From SSF26 sp037443945 (GTDB lineage: Bacteria; Chloroflexota; Anaerolineae; J102): a DNA stretch of 64,000 bases. Position 1 is the stretch's first letter. Each line of letters begins with the position of its first letter. The notes under the pieces were generated by a model. It was not told the DNA's origin. It saw nothing but the letters and a program-made list of their open reading frames with translations, and ran no database searches. Made by a program: the position numbers and the translations under genes. Location: the NCBI GenBank assembly GCA_037443945.1, contig JBBINH010000002.1, positions 124,001 through 188,000 on the forward strand. Direction: 5' to 3'. Shown here piece after piece: positions 1 to 8,266 of the stretch.

Positions 1-57
1 CAGGGTTGGCGCTGGTGGGTGCAGGAGGAGGCCCGACGGCGGTCCGTCACGGCTTGA
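1..57 (+). CDS. C-terminal end of an upstream gene (partial)
   Basis: An open frame runs from the first base to a TGA at 55-57 and encodes 18 residues (QGWRWWVQEEARRRSVTA). It stops 7 bases before the next ATG, the tight spacing seen throughout this locus, so it is probably the tail of the preceding glycan gene. Too little remains to name a family, and it could be chance reading. Confidence 0.4.
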   Translation, partial: QGWRWWVQEEARRRSVTA

Positions 58-64
58 GCAACGT

Positions 65-1243
65 ATGGGATATCGGATTCTTATTGCGACCGGCATGTCG
101 CCGGCCTTCCGGCAGCATGTCCGCCGGCATCATCCCGACTGGCAACGCTATGACTACACCCGTCTCCGCGACGCGTATCTGTTCGAAAGCTTTGGCTGGA
201 GCGATGCCTATGCCCTGGAATTCAATCGTCTGGGCTGCCAGGCCGAAACGGTGCTGGTCGGTGTGCCCGACGTTCAGTTTCGCTGGGCCCGCGAGCATGG
301 CTTGCCGACCGTGGCATGGGAAGCGCAGATGTTGGAGCAAGCCCGGCGGATGGTCGAACGCACGGGCATCGGTCTCAGCGCGCTGCAGCAGCGACAGAAG
401 CAGTTGTTGAACGCCGTTTTTCTGGCGCAGGTGCGGGATTTCCGCCCCGACATCCTGCTCGTGCAATTGCAGACACCGCTGGCTGCCGCTACCCTGCGGG
501 CCGCCCGGGCCTACTGTCGGCTGATCGTGGCCCAATTGGCCAGTCGCTTTCCGGCTTATCTTGACCTCTTCGGTGTCTATGACCTGATTCTAAGCGCCTT
601 TCCCCACTACGTGCGGTTTTTCAACGAATGCGGCCTGCGCAGTGCCTATATGCCGTTGGCTTTTGAGCCGGTGTTTCTGGAGCGGTGTCGGCAACGGTAT
701 GGCGACGTGACAGACCGCAGCTACGGTGCCGTCTTCATTGGCTCAGTCTCCGATATGCATGCCGAACGCCTGCGTTGGTTGGCGACATTGGCCGAAAGCG
801 GTTTGGTGGACATCTGGCTGTCTTTCGACCGGGGCATGGCTGCTGCCGCCTTGCCATCGGTTCTGCGCGAGCGGGCCCGTCCTCCCGTCTATGGCCTGGC
901 GATGTACGATGTCTATCGGCGCGCCCGCATCGGTCTCAATGCCCATCCCGAGATCGCCGGCCCTTATGCCGCCATCTTGCGCATGTACGAAGTCACCGGC
1001 TGCGGGGCGCTGTTGTTGACCGATGAGCGCAGTAATATGGCCGATCTCTTCACCCCAGGGGTTGAGGTGGTCACCTATCGGGATACCGAAGCGTGCCTGG
1101 AGCAGTTGGCCTACTATCTGGCCCATCCCGATGAGGCCGCCGCCATTGCCCGTTGTGGGCAAGAGCGGACCTATCGCCAGCATCTCTTTGCACATCGCGC
1201 TGCCCAGATCCTCGATCTGGTGCGGCCGTTGTTGGCCGCCTGA
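65..1243 (+). CDS. CgeB-like glycosyltransferase
   Basis: A 392-residue soluble protein with the two-lobed layout of GT-B glycosyltransferases of the CgeB type (Glyco_trans_1_2 C-terminal domain). The C-terminal half contains GAVFIGSVSD, then a YDVYRRARIGLNAHPE stretch and TGCGALLLTDE, the conserved tail in which a remote glycosyltransferase is switched to a partly disordered donor site. It probably adds a sugar to a glycan precursor on the cytoplasmic side of the membrane. The ATG at 65 follows the previous stop by 7 bases. Its stop (TGA 1241-1243) overlaps the ATG of the sulfotransferase at 1243, implying co-translation. The donor and acceptor cannot be told from sequence. Confidence 0.8.
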   Translation: MGYRILIATGMSPAFRQHVRRHHPDWQRYDYTRLRDAYLFESFGWSDAYALEFNRLGCQAETVLVGVPDVQFRWAREHGLPTVAWEAQMLEQARRMVERTGIGLSALQQRQKQLLNAVFLAQVRDFRPDILLVQLQTPLAAATLRAARAYCRLIVAQLASRFPAYLDLFGVYDLILSAFPHYVRFFNECGLRSAYMPLAFEPVFLERCRQRYGDVTDRSYGAVFIGSVSDMHAERLRWLATLAESGLVDIWLSFDRGMAAAALPSVLRERARPPVYGLAMYDVYRRARIGLNAHPEIAGPYAAILRMYEVTGCGALLLTDERSNMADLFTPGVEVVTYRDTEACLEQLAYYLAHPDEAAAIARCGQERTYRQHLFAHRAAQILDLVRPLLAA

Positions 1244-2196
1244 TGACCGCTCGTCCCTCCCGTCCCATCATCGTTCTCGGCTTTGGTCGTTCTGGGACCA
1301 CATGGATCGCAGACATCATCTCCAAGGTCCTGGGTGGCCTGGTCCTATTCGAGCCGTTGCATCCCCAGGTGTGTCCCTTTGCCGCCGAGGTATGCTATGC
1401 CGGCCATCTGGAGACCGAGGTTTCGCATCGGCTGGCGGCCTATCTTGAGGAAGTTCTGGTAGGCCGCCATCGCCAGCGATGGTTGTTGCGCAATCATCTC
1501 TTTACCCCCCTGGAAGAAGTCAGTCAGGCTTACGTGGACATGATCTGGGACGAATGCCCGATCTTGGGTTTCAAGGAGATCCGGGCCGCTTTCCTGATCG
1601 ACTGGCTGATCGAGCGCTTCGAGGCTCGGATCGTTTTTCTTCTCCGTCATCCTTGTGCCGTTCTGGCTTCCATTCGGCGGCGGCCGCGTTTTTGGGACGA
1701 ATTCGGGTGGGAGCAGCACGACCGCTTTTTCCAGGAGCGGGTCATCTCCGGCCGACCGGACGTTTACGCCCGCCTTGCGCCCCGGTTGGCCCTTCTTGAG
1801 ACCCCGCGTACCGACCTGGAAAAACAGGCCGTGATGTGGGCCATCACGGCCGATTTGGCCCTGGGGCAGCTCGAGCGGCATGGTTTGCCTTTCTTCCGTT
1901 ACGAAGATTTCTACGACCACCCGTTTACCGCCACCCGTGCCTTGATGGCCTATCTGGGCGAACCTCAGCCCCGTATCCATCCCGCCCATCTCTTCGTTCC
2001 CTCGATGACCACCCTACGCACCGTTCACGGCCTGGTGCGCAGCGAAAGCGACTATCAAATCCACGGAAAACGGCTATTCTGGCGGGATGTACTGAGTCCA
2101 GAGGAAGAGCAAAGAATCATGACTATAGTTAATGTTTTTGATTGTGGTCGCTGTTATCAGGAGGAATTATGGATTCCAGATTTTTATTACACATAA
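1243..2196 (+). CDS. sulfotransferase family protein
   Basis: A 317-residue protein opening with the 5'-phosphosulfate-binding loop FGRSGTTW (residues 14-21) that binds PAPS in sulfotransferases. A second conserved region around FLLRHPCAVLASI fits the 3'-phosphate site. It probably transfers sulfate from PAPS to a sugar hydroxyl of the glycan made by the neighbouring glycosyltransferases. The start was placed at ATG 1243 (ATGA overlap with the previous stop) rather than at the upstream in-frame start at 1153, because the motif then sits at the usual distance from the N-terminus. The last ~90 bases become AT-rich and run into the next, wholly AT-rich gene. The substrate is unknown. Confidence 0.8.
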   Translation: MTARPSRPIIVLGFGRSGTTWIADIISKVLGGLVLFEPLHPQVCPFAAEVCYAGHLETEVSHRLAAYLEEVLVGRHRQRWLLRNHLFTPLEEVSQAYVDMIWDECPILGFKEIRAAFLIDWLIERFEARIVFLLRHPCAVLASIRRRPRFWDEFGWEQHDRFFQERVISGRPDVYARLAPRLALLETPRTDLEKQAVMWAITADLALGQLERHGLPFFRYEDFYDHPFTATRALMAYLGEPQPRIHPAHLFVPSMTTLRTVHGLVRSESDYQIHGKRLFWRDVLSPEEEQRIMTIVNVFDCGRCYQEELWIPDFYYT

Positions 2197-2928
2197 CTGA
2201 TTCCATTTATTCTCCCAGAATTATAGTAATTATTGAGAGAATGTTATTAAATTACCTTAATTTACGAAAAGCACCTAAAATTTTTGTTATAGGCTTTAAT
2301 AAGACAGGTACGCGATCTATTCATACAATCTTTAAAGAAATGGGATTGCCTTCTTATCATGGGGGTAAGTGGCGAAATTGCAATAATATGCGATTATTGC
2401 GATTATATGATTGCTTTAGTGATGGAATTCCTCGTAGTATTGCCAGACTTGATGAGCTGTTCCCGGGAGCCAGGTTCATTTTACAGGTTCGTGAATTGGA
2501 TTCGTGGATTCTCAGTCGTCTAGCCCATATTGATCGCTTAAAAAGAAAAGGTAGACATAAAGGGATTAATACTTGGGATGCGACCGAGTATGCTGTATTA
2601 AGTTGGATGAGGCGAAGAAATGATTATCACATTCAAGTATTAACATATTTTCAAAGAAGAGATGATATTTTAGTTATTAATTATACGCGAGACAAAGATG
2701 CCTCGCATAAAATATGTCAATTTGTTGGATATTCCAAAGGTATAAAATGTCAATCCTGCAGGGCATAAACAAGAACATGTGGAAATGTTATATCGATGTG
2801 CAAAGATGTTGAATATTCCCGAAAATGAATTAAAGTATGACATATTTTGTCCAAGTCTGGCAAATATGGGTGTTTACGGCGATCTGCCCTACGATACCAG
2901 TCTATTGAACTATGACCGCTATGCTTGA
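2169..2928 (+). pseudogene. sulfotransferase, frameshifted, AT-rich
   Basis: ATG 2169 follows AGGAGG (2159-2164). The frame encodes IGFNKTGTRS near residue 41, a sulfotransferase nucleotide-binding loop of the 'VxGFxKTGTxS' type. The frame stops at 2768, but a second frame takes over without a gap: from 2746 it reads NVNPAGHKQEHVEMLYRC and continues to a TGA at 2926-2928. Removing one A from the AAAA run at 2744-2747 joins both into a protein of about 252 residues. Either this is a genuine one-base insertion (pseudogene or phase-variable gene) or a homopolymer read error. Base composition is far below the neighbours (17 G/C in the 60 bases from 2281), suggesting acquisition from an AT-rich donor. 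Confidence 0.65.
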
Positions 2929-3893
2929 ACTGGTTGTGGCGACCCACGCACAGCTTCTGTGGGTTGGCCTCGATAGGACATTGGGTCTCGTAAACCGACA
3001 GGTTCTGGCCTGCGGACATCACTATGGGATTGCCCTCCCCGACGGCGAGGGGAGACGGTTCTGGGCCAAGTCGGACGATCAAGCGCTGACCTGTTATGAG
3101 CGCACCGATGGCGGGGATTGGCAGGTCGCAGGAAGCCTTCCTTTTCGCCGTCGGGTGGGCTATGTTCATCAGATCGCTTATGCGAACCATCGCCAATACG
3201 ACCTATAACAGTGTGGTGTATCAGGATGACACGGGGCAGATCGAACACGAGTACACCTTTTACGACCGTCGCAATGGCCGTAACCACGTCAACTCGGTCT
3301 ATCCCGGCCCCGGTTTTGTCTTCGTGCTTTTGCACAACAAGGATCGGGAACCGAGTCAGGTGATGCTCTGTGCCCACTCTCCGGTGACCGGCTTTCGCCC
3401 CTGGCTCACCCTGGGCCTGGGCCATTTCGGTTGCCACAATGTCTTTGTAGACCGGGAGTATGTGTACTATAATGCCTCCCGCTCCGGCCGTTTCGTCGTT
3501 GTCACCCGTGAGAACCCGGCCATTGTGCGCGAGTTAGCCTTTCCCGGCCACGTCAAAGGGCTCGCCGTCACCGCCGATTATCTCATCGTGGGCTATTTCG
3601 ATCATGCCCCGCGTCAGCAACGGGCAACTTCGGCCGGTTATCTCGTGATCATCGACCGGAGGCACCTGCAGCCGCTGGCGACGGTGGATCTCAACACCGA
3701 TGGCCCTGTTGGCAACATCAACGAAATCCGTTGTCTTTCCCAACCCGATCACGCCCATGCGGCCGTCGATCCCGATTTGGCTGCTTTGCAGCCGTTTTGT
3801 CTTTTGCGCGAGACGGTCTGGCAACGCTACCGACGCCTGTTGCGAACGGCCTGGCGGCGGCGCCTCTCTGCCGTCACCGGCCGTGCTTCGTGA
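2921..3893 (+). pseudogene. beta-propeller-like protein of unknown function, frameshifted
   Basis: ATG 2921 overlaps the previous stop. The first frame (to a TAA at 3206-3208) gives MLELVVATHAQLLWVGLD...VHQIAYANHRQ. The frame one base later carries on with ANTTYNSVVYQDDTGQIEHE through PGFVFVLLHNKDREPSQVM to a TGA at 3891-3893. The repeated short beta-strand pattern and phrases such as 'HQIAYAN', 'NSVVYQDD' and 'VKGLAVTADYLIVGYFD' resemble propeller-type uncharacterised proteins often found beside sulfotransferases and glycosyltransferases. The indel must lie between about 3180 and 3207. The intact product would be about 320 residues with no signal peptide or membrane segment. It may be a real pseudogene or a sequence error. 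No function is assigned. Confidence 0.55.
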
Positions 3894-3927
3894 TTGTCTC
3901 GTTGACGTTCCCCTGTCCTAAGCCCCT

Positions 3928-4761
3928 ATGAAACGCCGCACCCTCAAGCAACGCGTTCCCATCGCCATCAAGCGCCCTTTGCGCAAGGCCCTGGCCCATC
4001 TGGAATGGGCGCTTTATCATCGGCGTTATCGTCAAAACGTCGTTTTCATCGCCGGTCTCCCCAAATCAGGTTCGACCTGGCTGCGTGATATGTTCGCCAG
4101 TCTGCCCGGCTTTTATAGCTTCCAGCCGGCCCATGTTACGCCGACCGATTACAACCTGCGTCCCGATACCTTTCGGGCCTACGACCATCTGCTGGCCGTT
4201 GTCAGGCTGCATACCTACTGGTCACCTCAGAACGAAGCCATCCTCAAGCAGGAAGGTCTGCGGTATGTGGTTATCTACCGGGATATCCGCGATGCGGCCG
4301 TGAGTTGGTATTATTTTGTGACAAATGTGCGTGAAAACCACTATTTGCGTCCCATTGTGGGATCGATGTCCTTTGAAGAGGGGCTGCACTATTACATCGA
4401 TAACTTTCTGGCCTCGGAGGTGCGCTGGATCCGCGATTGGCGCGCCCATCGCGACCCGGCCATGAGCGTTGAGCTGACCTACGAGCAATTGCGGGCCGAT
4501 ACCACGCGTTTGTTCGGGGAGACCGCCCGTTTCATTTGCGGGGATATTCCCCAGGCCGCCATCGAACGTGCGGTCGCATTGAATGCGTTCGAGCGCAAAA
4601 GCGGCCGCAAGCCCGGCCAGGAAGACCCCAAGTCCTTCGCCCGCAAAGGGATTTCCGGCGATTGGCGGACCAAATTTACCCCCTCCCACCGGGCGCGTTT
4701 CAAAGAGATAGCCGGTGATCTGCTCATCGAACTGGGCTACGAAAAGGATAAAAACTGGTGA
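3928..4761 (+). CDS. PAPS-dependent sulfotransferase (Sulfotransfer_1 type)
   Basis: A 277-residue protein with all three hallmark regions of PAPS sulfotransferases: the 5'-phosphosulfate loop AGLPKSGSTW (residues 42-51), the 3'-phosphate region VVIYRDIRDAAVSW, and the C-terminal RKGISGDWRTKFT element that matches the RKGxxGDWKxxF signature of cytosolic sulfotransferases. It is the best-supported sulfotransferase here and probably acts on a sugar of the exopolysaccharide. The ATG at 3928 follows the previous stop by 34 bases. The stop overlaps the GTG start of the next sulfotransferase. Composition is GC-rich until its last ~20 bases. Confidence 0.88.
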   Translation: MKRRTLKQRVPIAIKRPLRKALAHLEWALYHRRYRQNVVFIAGLPKSGSTWLRDMFASLPGFYSFQPAHVTPTDYNLRPDTFRAYDHLLAVVRLHTYWSPQNEAILKQEGLRYVVIYRDIRDAAVSWYYFVTNVRENHYLRPIVGSMSFEEGLHYYIDNFLASEVRWIRDWRAHRDPAMSVELTYEQLRADTTRLFGETARFICGDIPQAAIERAVALNAFERKSGRKPGQEDPKSFARKGISGDWRTKFTPSHRARFKEIAGDLLIELGYEKDKNW

Positions 4762-5576
4762 CGACAAACAAGCTGTTTGTTTTTATCCATATTCCTAAGA
4801 CGGCAGGAACTACACTACGCGCAATTATTCAGCGACAATATAAATCTGATAATATCTATCGCATTCACTCAAATTTTGATCGTAGTGCGCCATATGCCGA
4901 TTTTTTGCAACTTCCAGCACAGAAAAGAGCAAAGATTCGTGTTGTCTATGGCCACATTCCCTTTGGATTACATCAAAAAGTTGATGAAGATGTAGTTTAT
5001 TTTACAATATTGCGTAATCCTATAGCTCGTTGTATTTCGCATTATTATTATATTCGTCGATTACCTCGTCATTTTCATTATAAAAATGCGCAATCGATGG
5101 ATTTGGGCGAGTTTGTGGCCAGCGGAGTCTTTCGCGAGATGGACAACGGCCAGGTACGACAGTTGACGGCGTCGGGTCATTTGCCTTTCGGGACCTGCAC
5201 ACCGGCCTTGCTCGAACAGGCGATCGCCAACCTGGAGCGCCATTTCTGTGTCGTCGGCCTGCAAGAGCGCTTCGACGAATCGGTGGTCCTCTTGCGTCGC
5301 GCTCTCGGCTGGAAGATCCCGCCTCTCTATCGGCGCCGCAATGTCGGCCGGCGACCGTCGGCCGAGGCCGGTCTCTCGGCCGAGACGTTGCGCATCGTGC
5401 AGGAGCACAATGCCCTCGACCTGCAGCTCTACGAGTACGCCCTGGCGCGGCTGGAGCGGACCATCCACGAACAAGGCCCCGGTTTCGCCCTGGAATTGCA
5501 GCTCTTTCGCGCGGCCAACCGCGCCGCCTCTGCGTTGGTGGGATGGTGGCGGCAGCGGCGGCCCAGGGCGGCGTGA
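4758..5576 (+). CDS. Sulfotransfer_2-family carbohydrate sulfotransferase, mosaic composition
   Basis: A 272-residue protein beginning with FVFIHIPKTAGTTL, the phosphosulfate-binding motif of the Sulfotransfer_2 family (relatives of heparan-sulfate 2-O- and other carbohydrate sulfotransferases), and with FTILRNPIARCISHYYY for the 3'-phosphate site. Start GTG 4758 overlaps the previous stop (GTGA). The first ~113 codons are AT-rich (18 G/C in the 60 bases from 5041), while from about 5100 the same frame is GC-rich (37 of 60 from 5161), so the composition switch lies inside the gene with the frame intact. This suggests recombination between divergent alleles or incomplete amelioration. It probably sulfates the locus polysaccharide; the position specificity is unknown. 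Confidence 0.82.
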   Translation: MTTNKLFVFIHIPKTAGTTLRAIIQRQYKSDNIYRIHSNFDRSAPYADFLQLPAQKRAKIRVVYGHIPFGLHQKVDEDVVYFTILRNPIARCISHYYYIRRLPRHFHYKNAQSMDLGEFVASGVFREMDNGQVRQLTASGHLPFGTCTPALLEQAIANLERHFCVVGLQERFDESVVLLRRALGWKIPPLYRRRNVGRRPSAEAGLSAETLRIVQEHNALDLQLYEYALARLERTIHEQGPGFALELQLFRAANRAASALVGWWRQRRPRAA

Positions 5577-5593
5577 GCGATAAGGAACCGTCC

Positions 5594-6907
5594 ATGCGTG
5601 TGGTCCACATCAACCTCAGCGATGCCCAGGGCGGTGCGGCCATCGCCGCCCGGCGTCTTCATCAGGCCCTGCGCCGGGCCGGTCATGATTCGCGCATGCT
5701 GGTCTGGCGCCAATATACGGATGATCCGGCTATTGCCATCTTCGAGAAACGCCTTCTGCCCCGGAGTTTGAGCCAGGTGGTGGCCCGCACGTTGGATGAC
5801 TGGGGCGCACAGGCGCTGTTCCACCCCGCTTCGCATGGGCTGGTGCGCCATCCCTGGGTGCGTCAGGCCGAGGTCATCCATCTGCATCAGGCCCACGGCG
5901 GGTATTTGGACCTGAGCGTGTTGCCCCGTCTCGGCCGTGAGCGGGCGGTGGTCTGGACCTTGCATGACCTGTGGGCCTTTACCGGGCATTGTGCGGTTGC
6001 CGGGGCGCGTTGCGACCGCTGGCAGCAGGGCTGCGGTCACTGCCCCGAGCTTCACGATGCGCCGGCCGTACGTTTCGATTGGACGGCGGCGGGCTGGCGC
6101 CGCAAAGCGCGTATCTATCGTCGTGTGCAACTGACCATCGTCACCCCTTCGGCCTGGCTGGCGGACAAAGTGCGGCAAAGCCCGCTGCTCAATCGCTTCC
6201 CCGTGCACCCCATTCCCAACGGTTTGGACATGGAGGTGTTCCGTCCCGTGCCCAAAGCCCTGGCTCGTGCCGCCCTGGGCCTGCCTGCCCACGGCAAGAT
6301 CCTCATGTTCGGTGCCGCTTCTCTGGCCGATCCGCGCAAAGGCGTGGGTTATCTCCGGACGGCGTTGACGACTTTGCCGACGACGTTACGCCGTGACCTG
6401 ACCCTGCTCCTTGTCGGCGGCAAAGCACCGGCCATTACCCAAGACCTGACCGATGTGCGCCTGGTGGAAATGGGCCGGGTGGAGCACGAACGCCTGATGG
6501 CCCTGTGCTATGCGGCGGCCGATGTGTTCGTCATGGCTTCGTTGGCCGAGAACCTGCCCAATTCGCTTGTCGAAAGCCTGGCCTGTGGTACCCCGGCCGT
6601 GTGTTTTGCCGTGGGCGGTTGTCCGGAAATCGTGACCCATATGGAAACGGGTTATCTGGCCCGCCCCGGCGAAGCCGCCGACCTGGGATACGGTCTGGCG
6701 CTGCTGCTGGGAGACGATGCCTTGCGCCAACGCCTGGCCGCTCAGGCGTCCGCACGGGCACAGGCCCTGTTTGCGGCTGCTGCGGTGGCCGCACGTTATC
6801 TCGATGTGTACGTCCAGGCTTGTCAGGCTCATGACGTTTCCTCCGCCGGTATCCCCCTTGCTTCTGCTGTGTCCGATGCTCGGTTATCGTCTTCGCCGGA
6901 AGACTAA
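5594..6907 (+). CDS. glycosyltransferase family 4
   Basis: A 437-residue GT-B enzyme starting MRVVHINLSDAQGGAAIAA, typical of GT4 donors binding a nucleotide sugar. Around residues 120-150 it has WTLHDLWAFTGHC and a Cys-rich GCGHCPE loop as in WfgS/colanic-type transferases. The C-terminal donor lobe has IPNGLD and SLAENLPNSLVESLACGTP, the E-x7-E nucleotide-sugar element. ATG 5594 was chosen because AAGGAA lies just upstream and the Rossmann strand then begins at residue 2. The frame is open further upstream to 5543 but lacks family similarity. It probably extends the repeat unit at the cytoplasmic membrane face. Confidence 0.88.
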   Translation: MRVVHINLSDAQGGAAIAARRLHQALRRAGHDSRMLVWRQYTDDPAIAIFEKRLLPRSLSQVVARTLDDWGAQALFHPASHGLVRHPWVRQAEVIHLHQAHGGYLDLSVLPRLGRERAVVWTLHDLWAFTGHCAVAGARCDRWQQGCGHCPELHDAPAVRFDWTAAGWRRKARIYRRVQLTIVTPSAWLADKVRQSPLLNRFPVHPIPNGLDMEVFRPVPKALARAALGLPAHGKILMFGAASLADPRKGVGYLRTALTTLPTTLRRDLTLLLVGGKAPAITQDLTDVRLVEMGRVEHERLMALCYAAADVFVMASLAENLPNSLVESLACGTPAVCFAVGGCPEIVTHMETGYLARPGEAADLGYGLALLLGDDALRQRLAAQASARAQALFAAAAVAARYLDVYVQACQAHDVSSAGIPLASAVSDARLSSSPED

Positions 6908-8252
6908 ACCCCTTCGCTTTATGTTGGGTGAATCGGTGAAGGCCATCCACGGCCTTTATGCCTTTCTGGGCTTGTGGATGTTCTACGGCCTGTGGTCGTT
7001 CTTTGTGACTCCGTTCTTCGGCTATGCCTTTCTCGGCGTTCACGCTCGGCCGCTTACCGTGGGTTTCCTGGTGTTGGCGGCTGCCGTGGGCGCGCAGGCG
7101 CTGGCGGAGGCGCGCTATCGGCGGGCGATGCGTGTGGATCTGCCGACCCTGGTGTTGGGTTTTGTCTTTTTGCTGGTGGTGTTGGCCCTGGTTATAGGAT
7201 GGCTCAGGGGATGGTATGCGGAAAATCCGCTTTTTCGCCAATACAGCCAGGGCATGATTATTTTTACATCTTTTACCATTCTTGTCTTTTATGCTATTAA
7301 CACAACAAAAGACTCTGTGCGTATAAGCAAAGTAATGGCTTATTTCTTGGCATTACTTGCCACATTAGATCTTTTGGCTGTAATTACCAGATTTTTACCT
7401 TATATTCATCTACCCTTGCAAACACTTGAATATCAGTACGTGGCACCATTTGCAGCTTGTTATTTTCTGATAAAATATTTTAGAGAAAAAACATCATGGA
7501 AAAATGTAATTATTTTATCTTTAGTTATATTAGGTTGTATAAGTGAGTTTCAAAAGCCCGTGGTAGTTTCTTTGTTTTTTGCACTTTTATTTACTTTTGT
7601 CTTTATTGCTTTATTTTACAGTAAAAATTCAAAAATTAGGATGATTATCAAGGATGTGTTAATATTGAGTTTAATTGTAATATTTTTAATCATTTTGTTG
7701 GAAATTATTTTACCGACAAATTTTCTATCAGAATACTCAATTCTTTTGTATAGACGTTATCTAAAAATTAATCCAAATACAGGAGAACAAATAGAATCTA
7801 TTTTTGACACGCGTTTAGATTATTATGTTCTGGCCTGGCAAAGCATTGCGGAAAGTCGTTGGTTAGGAGCAGGTCTAGGTGCCAGCTTTGCTCATCCATA
7901 CATTATGGATCGTTATGCCTTTCCTCATAGCATTATTATCGATTTTATGCTGAGTTATGGCATTTTTGGTATAATGTTTTTATTTTCATTCATGATTTTC
8001 GTTGGATATTATGTAATAAAATATATCAATTGGCGTGAGTATCCGGTAGAAAAAGCTGCTTTTGGTAGTTATTTGCTCTTTGCCTTCTTGGTAAGTTTGG
8101 TCGGTTTCTTTTGGGGACATTTACCCATGGTGTATACGACCGCCTTGGCCCTGGGGACCTTGCTCAAGGTAGCGGCTCTGGATGCCCGGGCCCATCCGCG
8201 CGCCTCGCAGCCGACTTTGCGTCTGCGGGCGTATCGTCCTCGGCGTGGGTAA
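6831..8252 (+). CDS. O-antigen polymerase/ligase-like membrane protein, AT-rich centre
   Basis: A very hydrophobic protein of about 473 residues with roughly a dozen predicted membrane segments and, near residues 330-380, the RLDYYVLAWQSIAESRWLGAGLGASF stretch typical of Wzy_C/WaaL proteins (soluble loop before the last helices). It should polymerise or ligate lipid-linked glycan outside the membrane. The start is uncertain: ATG 6831 overlaps the previous gene by 77 bases, ATG 6876 by 32. Codons before ~7240 and after ~8100 are GC-rich, but the centre is extremely AT-rich (13 G/C in the 60 bases from 7621, against 42 of 60 from 8161). The abrupt edges lie inside an intact frame. Confidence 0.78.
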   Translation: MTFPPPVSPLLLLCPMLGYRLRRKTKPLRFMLGESVKAIHGLYAFLGLWMFYGLWSFFVTPFFGYAFLGVHARPLTVGFLVLAAAVGAQALAEARYRRAMRVDLPTLVLGFVFLLVVLALVIGWLRGWYAENPLFRQYSQGMIIFTSFTILVFYAINTTKDSVRISKVMAYFLALLATLDLLAVITRFLPYIHLPLQTLEYQYVAPFAACYFLIKYFREKTSWKNVIILSLVILGCISEFQKPVVVSLFFALLFTFVFIALFYSKNSKIRMIIKDVLILSLIVIFLIILLEIILPTNFLSEYSILLYRRYLKINPNTGEQIESIFDTRLDYYVLAWQSIAESRWLGAGLGASFAHPYIMDRYAFPHSIIIDFMLSYGIFGIMFLFSFMIFVGYYVIKYINWREYPVEKAAFGSYLLFAFLVSLVGFFWGHLPMVYTTALALGTLLKVAALDARAHPRASQPTLRLRAYRPRRG

Positions 8253-8266
8253 GGAGGCCCTCACCG

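Noticed and set aside
47..535. Long frame on the minus strand over the first glycosyltransferase gene
   Set aside because: It is antisense to a well-supported gene and has no family-like sequence; high GC produces many such shadows throughout the window.
2740..3210. Programmed ribosomal frameshifting in the two broken genes
   Set aside because: No slippery heptamer with a downstream stimulatory stem was found, and the product families do not use frameshifting.
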